Assembly: GCF_000014285.2 (NCBI RefSeq) | Contig: NC_008343.2 | Span: 1,142,501-1,206,500, forward strand | Direction of reading: 5' to 3' | DNA from: Granulibacter bethesdensis CGDNIH1 | GTDB taxonomy: Bacteria; Pseudomonadota; Alphaproteobacteria; Acetobacterales; Acetobacteraceae | DNA: 64,000 nt | Shown: positions 1 through 9,933 of the stretch, one piece after another | How positions within the stretch are numbered: position 1 is the first letter of the stretch | How the letters are laid out: the number at the start of each line of letters is the position of its first letter | Notes under the pieces: model-generated | The model's input: only the letters and a program-made list of their open reading frames with translations | Database searches by the model: none | What the model was told of the DNA's origin: nothing | Made by a program: the position numbers and the translations under genes

Positions 1-402
1 ATTGATCGCGGTGGCCACGGTATGGGCGCGGTCATGCGCGGAGATACCGGTGCTGACGCCATCCCTTGCCTCGATGGAGACGGTGAAGGCCGTCTGGTGA
101 CGCGTGCCATTGGATTGGCTCATCAGCGGCAGACCGAGCTGTTCCACACGGCGTCTGGTCAAGGCGAGGCAGATCAGGCCGCGTGCGTAACGCGCCATGA
201 AATTGATGGCATCCGGTGTTGCGAACTGGGCCGGAATAACCAGATCGCCTTCATTTTCCCGGTCCTCATCATCCACCAGAATGAACATCCGGCCCGCGCG
301 GGCCTCTTCGATGATTTCACTGGCCGGGCTGATATAATCGGTCAGGCTGGCACGGGCGATGGAGGCGGTGGCCACTTGGCTGGCCTGCTGTACGTTCGTC
401 AT
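1..402 (-). CDS. ribB: 3,4-dihydroxy-2-butanone 4-phosphate synthase, N-terminal part (cut by window edge)
   Basis: The 134 visible residues are the start of RibB, which turns ribulose 5-phosphate into the four-carbon precursor of riboflavin. The acidic motif [10 protein letters not shown] (residues 44-53) is the metal and substrate site, and the residues around [13 protein letters not shown] and TGISAHDR match the family. The gene begins 15 nt after the stop of riboflavin synthase and is last in the nrdR-ribD-ribE-ribB run. Many alphaproteobacteria carry a RibBA fusion with GTP cyclohydrolase II or a degenerate copy of it; the missing C-terminus prevents a decision here. Confidence 0.93.
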   Translation of the reverse strand, partial: MTNVQQASQVATASIARASLTDYISPASEIIEEARAGRMFILVDDEDRENEGDLVIPAQFATPDAINFMARYARGLICLALTRRRVEQLGLPLMSQSNGTRHQTAFTVSIEARDGVSTGISAHDRAHTVATAIN

Positions 403-417
403 AAAGCGGCTTTCAGT

Positions 418-1041
418 TCATCTTCCTTCCGTCCCGAGGTCATGGGTAACGCTCAGGCGGTCAACATAGCGTGCAAGCATGTCGATTTCGATATTCACGC
501 GGCTTCCTGCCACCAGTGTTCCGATGGTCGTGACGGAGCATGTATGCGGAATGACATTGACGCCGAAAACGTCATTCTCAACCTCGTTCACGGTCAGGGA
601 AACCCCGTCGACCGCAATGCTGCCTTTCTGCGCGATATAGCGCGCAAGATGGGATGGGGCACGGAAGCGCATTCTGGTGGAGCCGTGTTCCGGCAGAACG
701 AAGATAACCTCCGCCACCCCGTCCACATGGCCGGAGACGATATGGCCTCCCAACTCATCCCCGATTTTCAGGGCGCGTTCGAGGTTGATCATGCTGTTCT
801 GGTGCCAGCTTCCCAGCGTTGTTTTGGAAAGCGTTTCCGCCGATACCTCCGCTACGAAAGCGGTATCCCCGGCAAACTCAACGACTGTCAGGCAGCAGCC
901 GGAACAGGCAATGGAAGCACCGGTAACCGCCCCCGTCAGAAATCCTTCCGGCGTGGTGATGGTCAGCCGCATATCCGAACCGCCTTCCAGCGGGCTGATC
1001 GTGGCAACCGAGCCGAGACCGGTTACGATGCCGGTGAACAT
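418..1041 (-). CDS. ribE: riboflavin synthase alpha chain
   Basis: This 207-residue protein converts two 6,7-dimethyl-8-ribityllumazine molecules to riboflavin. It opens with [10 protein letters not shown], the classic N-terminus, and has two lumazine-binding repeats, each with an HxVSGHVDG-like or VDGVSLTVN-like signature. The frame stays open upstream to 1266, but that stretch lies inside ribD and does not fit the family, so the start at 1041 was chosen. It overlaps the 3' end of ribD by 19 nt, which suggests translational coupling in the riboflavin operon. No FMN riboswitch was recognised in the window. Confidence 0.95.
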   Translation of the reverse strand: MFTGIVTGLGSVATISPLEGGSDMRLTITTPEGFLTGAVTGASIACSGCCLTVVEFAGDTAFVAEVSAETLSKTTLGSWHQNSMINLERALKIGDELGGHIVSGHVDGVAEVIFVLPEHGSTRMRFRAPSHLARYIAQKGSIAVDGVSLTVNEVENDVFGVNVIPHTCSVTTIGTLVAGSRVNIEIDMLARYVDRLSVTHDLGTEGR

Positions 1042-2153
1042 GTCTCTTCCTTTCTCAATTCTGTCACCATATCTGTGCCGACAGCCTTGGTCGATACGGC
1101 GTGGAAGCGCGGCATGACCGAAAGGGTGGGTAGGCTGAGCGCTCCCGTAGCGGCGTATCCGTCTGCGCCTATGATGGCAGGGGCATGATACCAGACGATA
1201 TCGTCCACATGCTCCTCGCGTAGCAAGGAGGCGGCGATTTGCCCCCCCCCTTCTACCAGAATCCATGTCAGCCCGGCTTCACCCAATTTTTGTAGTGCGG
1301 TGCGCATGATCAGCCGCCCTGTTTCAGGGGCAACTGGCACTGGCAGGACTTTCGCCCCCGCTTGCTCCAGCGCGGCACGCCGAGCCGGATCGGCGTCATC
1401 GGCACAGAGAATCCATACTGGTCCCGCTCCATCGTGCAGCATGCGGGCATTCAGGGGCATCCGCAGCCGGGAATCGGCAACCAGTCGTAACAGCGGAGTC
1501 TGTCGTGCCCCGGTGAGGCGGCAGGTCAGGCTGGGATTGTCGGCCAGAACTGTCCCGATACCAGTCAGGATTGCATCATGGCGTGCCCGTACCGCCTGAA
1601 CGTGATGCCGGGCCTGTACACCGGTGATCCATTGACTTTCTCCACTGGCGGTGGCGATGCGTCCATCCAGTGTTGACGCGAGTTTCAGGGTAACGCGGGG
1701 ACGCCCATAGCGTAAACGATGCAGAAACCCTGCCGTCACCTGTGCGGCTTCTTCTTCCAGAACGCCTGTGCGTACCTCAATCCCGGCTTCCCGCAACCGG
1801 GTGATGCCGCCACCATCCACGCGCGGATCAGGATCACGGAGTGCTACGACGACTCGCGCTATACCGGCTGCAATCAGCGCATCGGAACAGGGTGGGGTGT
1901 GTCCGTGATGGCAGCAGGGTTCAAGAGTGACATAGGCAGTGGCACTCTGCGCCAGAGTTCCGGCCTGAGCCAGCGCCTGCGGCTCTGCATGGGGTCTGCC
2001 ACCATGGGCGGTGACACCCCGCCCGACAACTCTGCCTTTATGCAGGATGACACAGCCTACGGATGGGTTTGGCCATGTTTCCCCCCTGTGCCGTGCCGCC
2101 AACGCCAGCGCCGCACGCATAGGCGGCAGATCGGGATCGTCAGGATGACTCAT
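1023..2153 (-). CDS. ribD: bifunctional pyrimidine deaminase / reductase of riboflavin synthesis
   Basis: RibD (376 residues) performs the deamination and the NADPH-dependent reduction that follow GTP cyclohydrolase II. The N-terminal cytidine-deaminase domain shows the zinc ligands HAE (55-57) and [11 protein letters not shown] (79-89, Cys80 and Cys89). The reductase domain starts near residue 152 with [14 protein letters not shown] and has an SQWITG motif. The frame is open to 2243, but the start at 2153 ([11 protein letters not shown]) gives the usual length and overlaps the nrdR stop by only 14 nt, as expected for coupled genes. Confidence 0.94.
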   Translation of the reverse strand: MSHPDDPDLPPMRAALALAARHRGETWPNPSVGCVILHKGRVVGRGVTAHGGRPHAEPQALAQAGTLAQSATAYVTLEPCCHHGHTPPCSDALIAAGIARVVVALRDPDPRVDGGGITRLREAGIEVRTGVLEEEAAQVTAGFLHRLRYGRPRVTLKLASTLDGRIATASGESQWITGVQARHHVQAVRARHDAILTGIGTVLADNPSLTCRLTGARQTPLLRLVADSRLRMPLNARMLHDGAGPVWILCADDADPARRAALEQAGAKVLPVPVAPETGRLIMRTALQKLGEAGLTWILVEGGGQIAASLLREEHVDDIVWYHAPAIIGADGYAATGALSLPTLSVMPRFHAVSTKAVGTDMVTELRKEETCSPAS

Positions 2154-2613
2154 CGGATTCTTTTGACGCTGCCTGTCCGCCGAGGAAAGTCTGGAAATCG
2201 CCTGCATCGCTGAAATTCCGGTACACGCTGGCGAAGCGGACATAGGCTACATCGTCTACCTCCTTCAGTGTCTGCATCACCAACTCGCCGATCAGCTTGC
2301 TGGGAATTTCGGTTTCTCCGCTGCTTTCAAGCTGCCGTACAATTCCGGTGATCATTTTTTCGATCCGGTCGGGATCAATGGGACGTTTCCGCAAGGCAAT
2401 CTGCACCGAACGGGTCAGCTTGTCCCGGTCGAAGACCACACGCCTCTGATCCGTCTTGACCACGATCAGTTCCCGCAATTGCACCCGCTCGACCGTAGTA
2501 AAGCGCTGCATGCAGGCCGTGCAGGAGCGTCTGCGCCGTATAGCGGTGCCATCATCGGTGGGCCGGCTGTCCTTGACCTGGGTATCCTCGTGTCCACAGA
2601 ACGGGCAGCGCAT
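2140..2613 (-). CDS. nrdR: transcriptional repressor NrdR
   Basis: NrdR represses ribonucleotide reductase genes by sensing ATP and dATP. The 157-residue protein has the zinc ribbon CPFC...CTAC (Cys3, Cys6, Cys31, Cys34) with the start [17 protein letters not shown], followed by an ATP-cone domain over roughly residues 49-139. The length is normal for the family. It lies between glyA and ribD, a common arrangement in alphaproteobacteria. The ribonucleotide reductase genes and NrdR boxes it would act on are not in the window. Confidence 0.96.
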   Translation of the reverse strand: MRCPFCGHEDTQVKDSRPTDDGTAIRRRRSCTACMQRFTTVERVQLRELIVVKTDQRRVVFDRDKLTRSVQIALRKRPIDPDRIEKMITGIVRQLESSGETEIPSKLIGELVMQTLKEVDDVAYVRFASVYRNFSDAGDFQTFLGGQAASKESDESS

Positions 2614-2730
2614 GGGATGCGATATTCCTTACAAAAAACGCCGCCCCATTCCCCGGCTGCGGGAGAATCGACCCGCAGGATCAGGAAGTAGGACGGCGTG
2701 TAATCTATCGCACCCTGCCGTATCGATCAC

Positions 2731-2754
2731 CTGCCTCCGTCATGACGGAGGCAG
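2731..2754. repeat. 24-bp perfect palindrome between glyA and nrdR
   Basis: The arms CTGCCTCCGTCA and TGACGGAGGCAG abut with no spacer. It lies 33 nt past the glyA stop, so it could form a cruciform or a long RNA hairpin that ends or protects the glyA transcript. There is no T-run after it in the glyA direction, so a classic intrinsic terminator is not supported. Confidence 0.5.
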
Positions 2755-2786
2755 ATGGCAGGGAAGCGGGGTCTCGAAGCAGGCTC

Positions 2787-4091
2787 TCAGTGATTGCGAT
2801 AGAGCGGGAAACGCTTGCAGAGCGCCTTGACCTCGGCGCCGACTTCCTGCTCGACGGCTTCGTTGGAGCCGTTTTCGCCAGCCTTGGACAAGCCTTCCAC
2901 CACGCGGTCGATCATCAGCCCGATCTCGCGGAATTCAGCCTCGCCAAAGCCGCGGGACGTGCCGGCCGGCGTGCCGAGACGAATGCCGGAGGTCACGGCG
3001 GGCTTCTGCGGGTCGAACGGAATGGCGTTCTTGTTGGTGGTGATATGGGCGCGGCCGAGGCTCTCATCAGTGGCTTTGCCGGTCACATTCTTCGGACGCA
3101 GATCGACCAGCATCAGATGGGTGTCGGTGCCGCCGGACACAATGGCCAGCCCGCGTTCCACCAGCGTGGAAGCCAGAACCTTCGCATTGTTGGCAACGGA
3201 TTGCTGATAGGTCTTGAAGTCCGGCTTCAGGGCTTCCCCGAAGGCAACGGCCTTGGCAGCGATGACATGCATCAGCGGGCCACCTTGCAGACCGGGGAAC
3301 ACGGCGGTGTTGAATTTCTTGCCCAGCTCAAGGTCATTGGTGAGGATCATGCCGCCACGCGGGCCACGCAGGGTCTTATGGGTGGTGGTGGTGACCACAT
3401 GCGCATGCGGCAGCGGGGACGGATAGATGCCGGCTGCGACCAGACCGGCGAAATGCGCCATGTCGACCATGAAATACGCGCCGACTTCATCTGCGACCTT
3501 ACGGATGCGGGGGAAGTCGATAAAGCGCGGATAGGCAGAGCCACCGGCGATGATGATCTTCGGCTTGTGCTCGCGGGCGAGGGCTTCCAGCTCCTCATAA
3601 TCCAGCAGGCCGTCTTCCTTGCGGACGCCGTACTGAACTGCGTTGAACCACTTGCCGCTGACGGTGGGGGCCGCACCATGGGTCAGATGGCCGCCAGCGG
3701 CGAGGCTCATGCCCAGAATGGTGTCGCCCGGCTTGGCCAGTGCGAAGAACACCGCGCCATTGGCCTGTGCGCCGGAATGCGGCTGCACGTTGGCGAATTC
3801 GCAGCCGAACAGCTGCTTGGCGCGGTCAATGGCGAGCTGCTCGGCGATGTCGACCGCCGCGCAACCACCGTAGTAGCGCTTGCCGGGATAACCCTCGGCA
3901 TATTTATTGGTCAGGACGGAACCCTGAGCTTCCAGAACCGCCGCAGAAACGATGTTTTCGCTGGCGATCAGTTCGATACCGTCTTCCTGACGGTGAAATT
4001 CTTTTTCCAGGGCCGCGAACAGGTCGGGATCAGTATCGGCGAGGCGTGCGCCGAAAAAGGCATCAAGGGCGGATGCGGACATTGTATTCAT
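2787..4091 (-). CDS. glyA: serine hydroxymethyltransferase
   Basis: GlyA interconverts serine and glycine while charging tetrahydrofolate with a one-carbon unit, in the cytoplasm, with pyridoxal phosphate. The 434-residue protein carries the PLP-lysine signature [14 protein letters not shown] with Lys239, plus ELIASEN (40-46) and [15 protein letters not shown] (62-76). The length and the whole sequence follow the family closely. It is transcribed toward nrdR with about 170 nt between them, and divergently from the permease at 4301. Confidence 0.97.
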   Translation of the reverse strand: MNTMSASALDAFFGARLADTDPDLFAALEKEFHRQEDGIELIASENIVSAAVLEAQGSVLTNKYAEGYPGKRYYGGCAAVDIAEQLAIDRAKQLFGCEFANVQPHSGAQANGAVFFALAKPGDTILGMSLAAGGHLTHGAAPTVSGKWFNAVQYGVRKEDGLLDYEELEALAREHKPKIIIAGGSAYPRFIDFPRIRKVADEVGAYFMVDMAHFAGLVAAGIYPSPLPHAHVVTTTTHKTLRGPRGGMILTNDLELGKKFNTAVFPGLQGGPLMHVIAAKAVAFGEALKPDFKTYQQSVANNAKVLASTLVERGLAIVSGGTDTHLMLVDLRPKNVTGKATDESLGRAHITTNKNAIPFDPQKPAVTSGIRLGTPAGTSRGFGEAEFREIGLMIDRVVEGLSKAGENGSNEAVEQEVGAEVKALCKRFPLYRNH

Positions 4092-4300
4092 CCTTGGACG
4101 GTCATGAGAGCAACTTGATTGCGTCAGCTAACACAATCGGGACGTGTTTGGAAACACCGACTATCCTTGCGCCCGATAGGCGCTGTCGATCACAGGAAGA
4201 CGATTATAAAATTCCCTGGACAGGCTGCTCAGACATTTCCGACATGGAGAGGCGGTTCCGCATCCATAAGGCTTTATTTGTGCTGAGGAGTCCTCCCTCT

Positions 4301-5800
4301 ATGTCTTCTCCTGATGCTTCAATCACGGGCAGGCCTGCTCATAGCCTGTTTTCAAGAAAACCGATTACCGAAATTGATGAGCATAAGGGTGAGCTGAAGC
4401 GTGCCCTGAATGCCTGGCATATGATCGCATTGGGAATCGGTGTTATCATCGGGGCAGGGCTGTTTTCACTGACCGGGCTTGCCGCGGGTGATTATGCCGG
4501 GCCGGCAGTCGTGATCAGCTTCATGATCGCTGCCATCGGCTGCGGGCTGGCCGGATGCTGTTACTCCGAACTCGCCAGTATGATCCCGGTGGCAGGAAGT
4601 GCCTACACATATGCTTATGCCACACTGGGCGAACTGGTCGGCTGGATCATAGGCTGGGATCTGGTGCTGGAATATGCTGTGGGCGCCGCTACCGTTGCTT
4701 CCAGCTGGACCAGCTATTTCAAGGTGTTGCTTGCCCAGTTCGGGCTTGCCCTGCCGCCACGCCTGACCGCATCGCCCTTCAGCATTGTGGAGCTGGCAGA
4801 TCATTCCCATGTGCACGGGCTGATCAACCTTCCCGCTTTTATCGTTGTCGTGGCGGTGTCGGTGGTTTTGATGCGCGGTGTGACCGGGTCGGCATGGTTG
4901 AATGCCGTCATCGTCATGCTGAAACTCACCATCGTCGTGCTGGTGATCGTGCTGGGCGCATCCTACGTGAATACCGCGAATTACGTGCCTTTCATCCCGG
5001 AGAATACGGGGGAGTTCGGCCATTTCGGATTATCCGGCGTGATGCGGGGTGCGGCGGTGATCTTCTTCTCCTATGTCGGCTTTGATGCCGTTTCAACTGC
5101 GGCGCAGGAGGCTTATAATCCCCAACGTGACGTGCCGCTGGGTATTCTCGGTTCTTTGGTGATCTGTGCCATTCTCTATGTCGGCTTCGGCCTGGTGTTG
5201 ACGGGGATCGTCAATTATCAGGAACTCGGCGTTATGGTGGATAAAATGGCGCCTATTTCGACCGCCATTTCCAGAACGCCTTATGAATGGCTGAAATCCG
5301 CCATCTATGTCGGTATTCTATGCGGCTACACGACAGTGGTGCTGGTACTGCTGATGGGGCAGAGCCGGGTTTTCTATTCTATGGCATCGGACGGATTGTT
5401 GCCCGCTATTTTTGCGCGCGTTCATCCGCAATGGCGCACCCCGTGGCTCACCAATCTGCTGTTCATGGTTTTCGCGGGTGTGATGGCTGCTTTTGTGCCC
5501 GGCTCGTGGCTGGGAGAGGCGACTTCCATCGGCACGCTGCTGGCGTTCATTCTGGTCTGCATCGGCGTGATGGTATTGCGCAGGACTGATCCGGACCGTC
5601 CACGTCGGTTCAGAACCCCTTTTGTCCCGCTTGTACCGTTGGTCGGAATCCTGTTCTGCGGCGCGATGATGCTATCGCTGGATATCTGGACATGGGTTCG
5701 TCTGATCGCATGGCTGATCATCGGACTGGTCGTGTTTTTCGGTTACAGCCGGAAACGGAGCTTGCTGGCGCGTCAGGCGGCCATGAATGAGGTGGGCTGA
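4301..5800 (+). CDS. amino acid permease (APC superfamily, cationic/basic amino-acid type)
   Basis: The 499-residue inner-membrane protein has about 12 to 13 hydrophobic segments. It carries the APC signatures ALGIGVIIGAGLFSLTG in segment 1, a GWDLVLEY segment, and FFSYVGFDAVSTAAQEAYNP in segment 6, which resemble YfnA/CAT-type proton-coupled amino-acid transporters. The frame is open far upstream, but the ATG at 4301 has GAGGAG about 10 nt before it and starts the conserved region correctly. The upstream part is antisense to glyA. The substrate cannot be read from the sequence. Confidence 0.9.
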   Translation: MSSPDASITGRPAHSLFSRKPITEIDEHKGELKRALNAWHMIALGIGVIIGAGLFSLTGLAAGDYAGPAVVISFMIAAIGCGLAGCCYSELASMIPVAGSAYTYAYATLGELVGWIIGWDLVLEYAVGAATVASSWTSYFKVLLAQFGLALPPRLTASPFSIVELADHSHVHGLINLPAFIVVVAVSVVLMRGVTGSAWLNAVIVMLKLTIVVLVIVLGASYVNTANYVPFIPENTGEFGHFGLSGVMRGAAVIFFSYVGFDAVSTAAQEAYNPQRDVPLGILGSLVICAILYVGFGLVLTGIVNYQELGVMVDKMAPISTAISRTPYEWLKSAIYVGILCGYTTVVLVLLMGQSRVFYSMASDGLLPAIFARVHPQWRTPWLTNLLFMVFAGVMAAFVPGSWLGEATSIGTLLAFILVCIGVMVLRRTDPDRPRRFRTPFVPLVPLVGILFCGAMMLSLDIWTWVRLIAWLIIGLVVFFGYSRKRSLLARQAAMNEVG

Positions 5801-5812
5801 TGTCAATAAGGA

Positions 5813-5836
5813 AAAGGCCGGTGAAAACCGGCCTTT
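5813..5836. terminator. bidirectional intrinsic terminator between the permease and bamE
   Basis: A 10-bp perfect stem, AAAGGCCGGT / ACCGGCCTTT with a GAAA loop, sits between two convergent genes. A-rich and T-rich arm ends let it work in both directions. Confidence 0.85.
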
Positions 5837-5878
5837 CTGATATTGGGATCGTCTGAAGAAAAAGCAGAGCGGGAATGA

Positions 5879-6388
5879 TCAGCGATCACCACCGAACCGC
5901 CCGCCAGGTGCATTGCCGCCGCCACCGCCCATGCCGCCTGCATTGAAACGACCGACATTGCCAAACAATTGCTGCATCCAGGATGCCTCGCTGCCCGGGG
6001 ATGGGGTTGCACGCCGGACCATACTGACGGGCGCCGCATCATCCTTGCCATAGAGCTTGATGTTCTTCAGCACACCGTTCTGATCGAACGAGACCGTGAC
6101 CACGTTTTGCTGGAGAATGTCGTTGGTCCCGGCAATCTGCATTTCAGTGGTCTGGGTGATATAGACCCACTGGTTATTATCGAACGTGGCTTTTGTCGTC
6201 GGAGAGCCGAGCAGAGAAGCCACATCCGCCTGGGTCGAGGTTCCGGGGGTCAGCTCTTTCAGCAGATCGACATCGACCTTATTGCCGCGAACGACTCTGT
6301 CCGGGGCGAAGAAGCTGCATCCGCCCAACAGCGTGGCGGACAGCGTCAGCACGGCAAGAGTGCGGGATAGGGTGGCTGTGCGGCGCAA
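5879..6388 (-). CDS. bamE: BamE/SmpA outer-membrane assembly lipoprotein
   Basis: BamE is a small lipoprotein of the BAM complex that folds beta-barrel proteins into the outer membrane. The 169-residue protein has a signal peptide ending in the lipobox LLGGC (Cys24), then the SmpA/OmlA fold: LLKELTPGTSTQADVASLLG, a NNQWVYITQ strand and the C-terminal VSFDQNGVLKNIKLY. A glycine-rich tail (about residues 147-167) extends the usual length. It is transcribed convergently to the permease, with a shared terminator. Confidence 0.9.
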   Translation of the reverse strand: MRRTATLSRTLAVLTLSATLLGGCSFFAPDRVVRGNKVDVDLLKELTPGTSTQADVASLLGSPTTKATFDNNQWVYITQTTEMQIAGTNDILQQNVVTVSFDQNGVLKNIKLYGKDDAAPVSMVRRATPSPGSEASWMQQLFGNVGRFNAGGMGGGGGNAPGGRFGGDR

Positions 6389-6630
6389 GACGTATCCTCA
6401 ATCGGAATCGGCGTTCAGCGGAGGTCTACAGACGCATGATGGCCTGCCCCTTCGGGGTGTCATGCTTGGCCGTTTCTGTCAATCACACTGTTGCGCGAGC
6501 GATCCTTCCAATAAGACACCCAGGCATTCCGCCCGTGTGGAAAGGGCTATGAAAAAATGGTGGCAGGGCCTGCTTTGCCGTCAGCTTCCAGGTATTCTGA
6601 CAGTGCTTTATCTCAGGAAGACGAATCGCG

Positions 6631-7173
6631 ATGCAGCCCGAATTTTCCAGACTGATCCAGCCTGATACCATTCCTGCGGGCGGCAGGACGGTCGATATCA
6701 AGGCGCGTGCCGAGGAATGCGAAGCTATTGCCAGCCGACTGGGGCTGGAGGCAGTGGCCGGGTTTTCCTGCGCCTTCGTTCTGGAACCGCAGCGCGGCGG
6801 CGTGATTCGTGCCCATGGCCGGATGGAGGCTGCCGTCACCCAGACATGCGTGGTCAGCCTTGAGCCTTTCAGGGCGAAGATCAAAGAGAGCTTTACTCTG
6901 CGTTTGACGCCGGAACACAAGCTTAATCCTGATTTCGATATCGAGGAGGAAGAAGACGAAGTTCCCTATACCGGGGATCAGATCGATCTCGGTGAAGTGG
7001 CGGTGGAGCAGCTGGCTCTCACCCTCGACCCTTACCCCCGCAAGCCCGGCGTCACTTTTGAATCAGGAGAAGACGAGGCAGCAGACGATGAATCCGCAGA
7101 GCAGGCCGAATCATCCCGGGAGAATCCGTTTTTGCGTCTCGCTGCGCTGAAAAAGCCGGTCAACGATCTTTAA
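6631..7173 (+). CDS. YceD/DUF177 family protein
   Basis: The 180-residue protein belongs to the DUF177 (YceD) family, whose gene almost always stands directly upstream of rpmF, as here. It shows the family segment RMEAAVTQTCVVSLEPF (about 70-87), then an acidic stretch IEEEEDEVPY and an LGEVAVEQLALTLDPYPRKPG block. In plants and some bacteria relatives have been linked to 23S rRNA accumulation, but the exact bacterial role is uncertain. The C-terminal 45 residues are acidic and probably unstructured, ending in a short NPFLRLAALK helix. Confidence 0.85.
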   Translation: MQPEFSRLIQPDTIPAGGRTVDIKARAEECEAIASRLGLEAVAGFSCAFVLEPQRGGVIRAHGRMEAAVTQTCVVSLEPFRAKIKESFTLRLTPEHKLNPDFDIEEEEDEVPYTGDQIDLGEVAVEQLALTLDPYPRKPGVTFESGEDEAADDESAEQAESSRENPFLRLAALKKPVNDL

Positions 7174-7418
7174 AGGGGCCGATGAGCATGGCTTCTGCGC
7201 ATTCACGCATTTGAATCGAACAGCGATCTCCGCTACAGAGCGCTCCATACAGTGTCTATGACCGGTCATGGCAGCCCGGTTCTGGACGCTGAGTGTTTTT
7301 CTTGCGGTGTCCGCCGGTCTCTGCTAGACGCCGCGCCTCACGACTTTGCCGAACTCTCAAGGGGTTTCGCCGCCAATGGGGCGGTTACACCCCGTTTGAT
7401 AATAAGAAGGGCCGTTCC

Positions 7419-7631
7419 ATGGCTGTTCCGAAGAAGAAAACCTCGCCCTCACGGCGTGGCATGCGTCGCAGCCATCAGGCGCTGACGGGTGAAGCCTATA
7501 CCGAATGCTCGAATTGTGGCGAGCTGAAGCGTCCCCATCATGTCTGCGGCCATTGCGGCCATTATGATGGCCGTGAAGTTGCTGCTGCCGGAAATTCCGG
7601 TCGTGGCCTGAAGGGCGTGGTGCGGGTCTGA
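7419..7631 (+). CDS. rpmF: 50S ribosomal protein L32
   Basis: L32 (70 residues) starts [20 protein letters not shown], the invariant N-terminus. It has four zinc-binding cysteines, Cys30, Cys33, Cys43 and Cys46 (CSNC...CGHC). The frame extends upstream to 7293, but the family start is at 7419. It lies between the DUF177 gene and plsX, the standard order that links ribosome and phospholipid genes. Confidence 0.97.
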   Translation: MAVPKKKTSPSRRGMRRSHQALTGEAYTECSNCGELKRPHHVCGHCGHYDGREVAAAGNSGRGLKGVVRV

Positions 7632-7701
7632 TCAGACCCGCCTGCATCCGGCCATTCGGATATCCGGTTACAGTCAGTCAGGCAGTATAAGGGCATCAGA
7701 C

Positions 7702-8808
7702 GTGGCCTCCAAAACGGCGGCAGACCATTTCAATCGTGATTCTTTCGTTCTCGCAATTGATGCGATGGGGGGAGACCACGCGCCAGAGATCGTGGTCGAA
7801 GGCATGGCCATCGCCGCCGAACGCCATCCGGATGCGCGCTTTCTGCTGGTTGGGGATGAAACCCTGCTGGCCCCTTTGCTGGCACGCTGGCCGAGGGCCG
7901 CTTCTGTTTGTACCGTCCGGCACGCGCCTGTAAAAGTAACAGGCGAAATGAAGGCGGCCGCTGCATTGCGGCTCCGGGACTCTTCCATGCGGATCGCTAT
8001 CGACGCGGTAGCGCATGGTGAAGCATCCGGTGTCGTCTCCGCAGGCAATTCAGGCGCGTTGCTGGCACTGGCCAAAATCATTCTCAAGACTTTGCCCGGC
8101 ATTGATCGTCCGGCGCTGGCGGCTATCATGCCATCGGCGCGGGGCGATATTCTGATGCTCGATCTCGGCGCGAATGTGCTGTGTGATCCTCGCAATCTGG
8201 TTGAATTCGCGATCATGGGTGATGTCTTTGCGCGCAGTGTGCTGGGCCTGACGGCGCCGCGTATCGGGCTTCTCAATGTGGGATCCGAGGAGCAGAAAGG
8301 CGACGACCGCATTCGCACCGCCGCCGAGATGTTGCGCACGAGCCATCTGGCACAGCAATTCCATGGCTTTGTCGAAGGCCACGATATTGCAGGCGGGACG
8401 ACCGACGTCGTGGTTGCGGACGGGTTTTCCGGCAATATCGCGCTCAAGACCGCCGAAGGCACAGCAAAGATGCTGGGTGGCCTTCTGAAGCAGATATTTA
8501 CCAGTACAATTCTTGCGCGTCTGGGCTATCTGCTGGCCCGCGGCGGGTTGGAGCGTCTGCGGGAATGGCTTGACCCGCGGCGTTATAATGGCGCGGTTCT
8601 CGTCGGCCTGAATGGTGTCGTGGTCAAATCGCATGGCGGAACCGACGCGCAGGGGTTTGCACATGCGGTCGACGTGGGCATGGATATGGTATCCAATCGT
8701 TCCAGTGATCGCATCCGTGAAGGAATCGCAAAACTGGTCGAACTTTCCGGAGCAGCGCATCCTGCCCGGGATAAGGATGGAACAGCTCAACTGGCTGAAG
8801 CCCGCTAG
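7702..8808 (+). CDS. plsX: phosphate acyltransferase PlsX
   Basis: PlsX makes acyl-phosphate from acyl-ACP for phosphatidic acid synthesis and acts at the cytoplasmic membrane face. The 368-residue protein has AIDAMGGDHAP near its start, the SAGNSGALLALA motif, and GFSGNIALKTAEGTAKML later, all family hallmarks. The start is GTG at 7702, 70 nt past rpmF. It leads into fabH, so fatty-acid and phospholipid synthesis are coupled in one operon. Confidence 0.95.
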   Translation: MASKTAADHFNRDSFVLAIDAMGGDHAPEIVVEGMAIAAERHPDARFLLVGDETLLAPLLARWPRAASVCTVRHAPVKVTGEMKAAAALRLRDSSMRIAIDAVAHGEASGVVSAGNSGALLALAKIILKTLPGIDRPALAAIMPSARGDILMLDLGANVLCDPRNLVEFAIMGDVFARSVLGLTAPRIGLLNVGSEEQKGDDRIRTAAEMLRTSHLAQQFHGFVEGHDIAGGTTDVVVADGFSGNIALKTAEGTAKMLGGLLKQIFTSTILARLGYLLARGGLERLREWLDPRRYNGAVLVGLNGVVVKSHGGTDAQGFAHAVDVGMDMVSNRSSDRIREGIAKLVELSGAAHPARDKDGTAQLAEAR

Positions 8809-8845
8809 ATTTTGCGGGTAGGAAACGGAAAAGAGAAACGCGACG

Positions 8846-9814
8846 ATGAAGCGTTCCATAATCGCCGGCGTCGGCGCGTATTTGCCCAGCACTGTGGTCA
8901 GCAACGATGAATTGGCAAAGCGTGTGGACACGTCTGATGCCTGGATCCGTGAGCGGACCGGGATAGAGCAGCGTTATCTTGCAACGGCTGATGAAAGCTG
9001 TGCCTTTATGGCGGCCCGTGCCGCTGAGCGTGCCCTTGCCCATGCCGGAATGACGGCGGATGACGTAGACGCTATTCTGGTGGCAACCAGCACCCCCGAT
9101 CAGGTCTTTCCGGCTGTTGCCGTACGGGTGCAGGCTTTGCTGGGGGCTAAAAGAGGATTTGGATTCGACCTTTCCGCCGCGTGCAGCGGCTTCGTGTATG
9201 GCCTGTCCATGGGTGATGCGCTGATCCGCAGTGGTCAGGCCAAGGGCGTGCTGGTGATCGGGGCGGAGGTTTTTTCCCGTCTACTGGATTGGGATGACCG
9301 GCGTACCAATGTGCTGTTCGGGGATGGGGCCGGAGCGGCTTTTCTACGCGCATCCACGGATAATGATGATCCAGCGCGAGGCATTCTGTCGACACATCTC
9401 CATTCGGAAGGAGAATTCGGCGATATCCTGTTCATTGACGGGGCTAATGGTGTCGCTGGTCATCCCGGCACCATTGTTATGAATGGCAGGGAAGTTTTCC
9501 GCCACGCTGTCGGTAAAATGGCGCAGGCGGTTGAGGAAGCAATGGCCGCCAATGATCTGACCCCGGCCGATATTGATTGGCTGGTGCCGCATCAGGCCAA
9601 TTTGCGCATCATTGAGGCAATGGGCAAAAAGCTGGATCTGCCGCCGGAAAAGGTGGTTGTGACGGTCAACCGGCATGCCAACACATCGGCAGCGTCTATT
9701 CCGCTGGCATTGAATGAGGCGGTCCAGGATGGGCGTATCCAGCCCGGCTCTGTCGTGCTGATGGAGGCGCTGGGTGGCGGCCTTACCTGGGGTTCCGCGA
9801 TTCTTCGCATGTAA
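8846..9814 (+). CDS. fabH: beta-ketoacyl-ACP synthase III
   Basis: FabH starts each fatty acid by condensing acetyl-CoA with malonyl-ACP. The 322-residue sequence shows the full catalytic triad: Cys113 in AACSGF, His249 in VPHQANLRI and Asn279 in NRHANTSAAS. The C-terminal EALGGGLTWGSAILR motif is also present. It follows plsX by 37 nt and precedes ihfA. Confidence 0.97.
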   Translation: MKRSIIAGVGAYLPSTVVSNDELAKRVDTSDAWIRERTGIEQRYLATADESCAFMAARAAERALAHAGMTADDVDAILVATSTPDQVFPAVAVRVQALLGAKRGFGFDLSAACSGFVYGLSMGDALIRSGQAKGVLVIGAEVFSRLLDWDDRRTNVLFGDGAGAAFLRASTDNDDPARGILSTHLHSEGEFGDILFIDGANGVAGHPGTIVMNGREVFRHAVGKMAQAVEEAMAANDLTPADIDWLVPHQANLRIIEAMGKKLDLPPEKVVVTVNRHANTSAASIPLALNEAVQDGRIQPGSVVLMEALGGGLTWGSAILRM

Positions 9815-9933
9815 TCATAAAGCCTGTGCCATCTGCTTATCTGTTGCTGAGATGCAACAGGTAAGTGGTCATGCAAGTGTTTGATCCTCCGAGATTTGTT
9901 GACTGTTTGCATCGACCTCCGTAGCGTGTCTGC

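Noticed and set aside
22-1188. Long plus-strand frame opposite ribB and ribE
   Set aside because: It is antisense to two well-recognised riboflavin genes, and its product has no family resemblance.
2742-4118. Long plus-strand frame opposite glyA
   Set aside because: It mirrors a G+C-rich gene with strong family evidence on the other strand; it is a shadow frame.
9841-9860. Hairpin CTGTTGC / GCAACAG after fabH
   Set aside because: The stem is short and no T-run follows, so a terminator is not supported.
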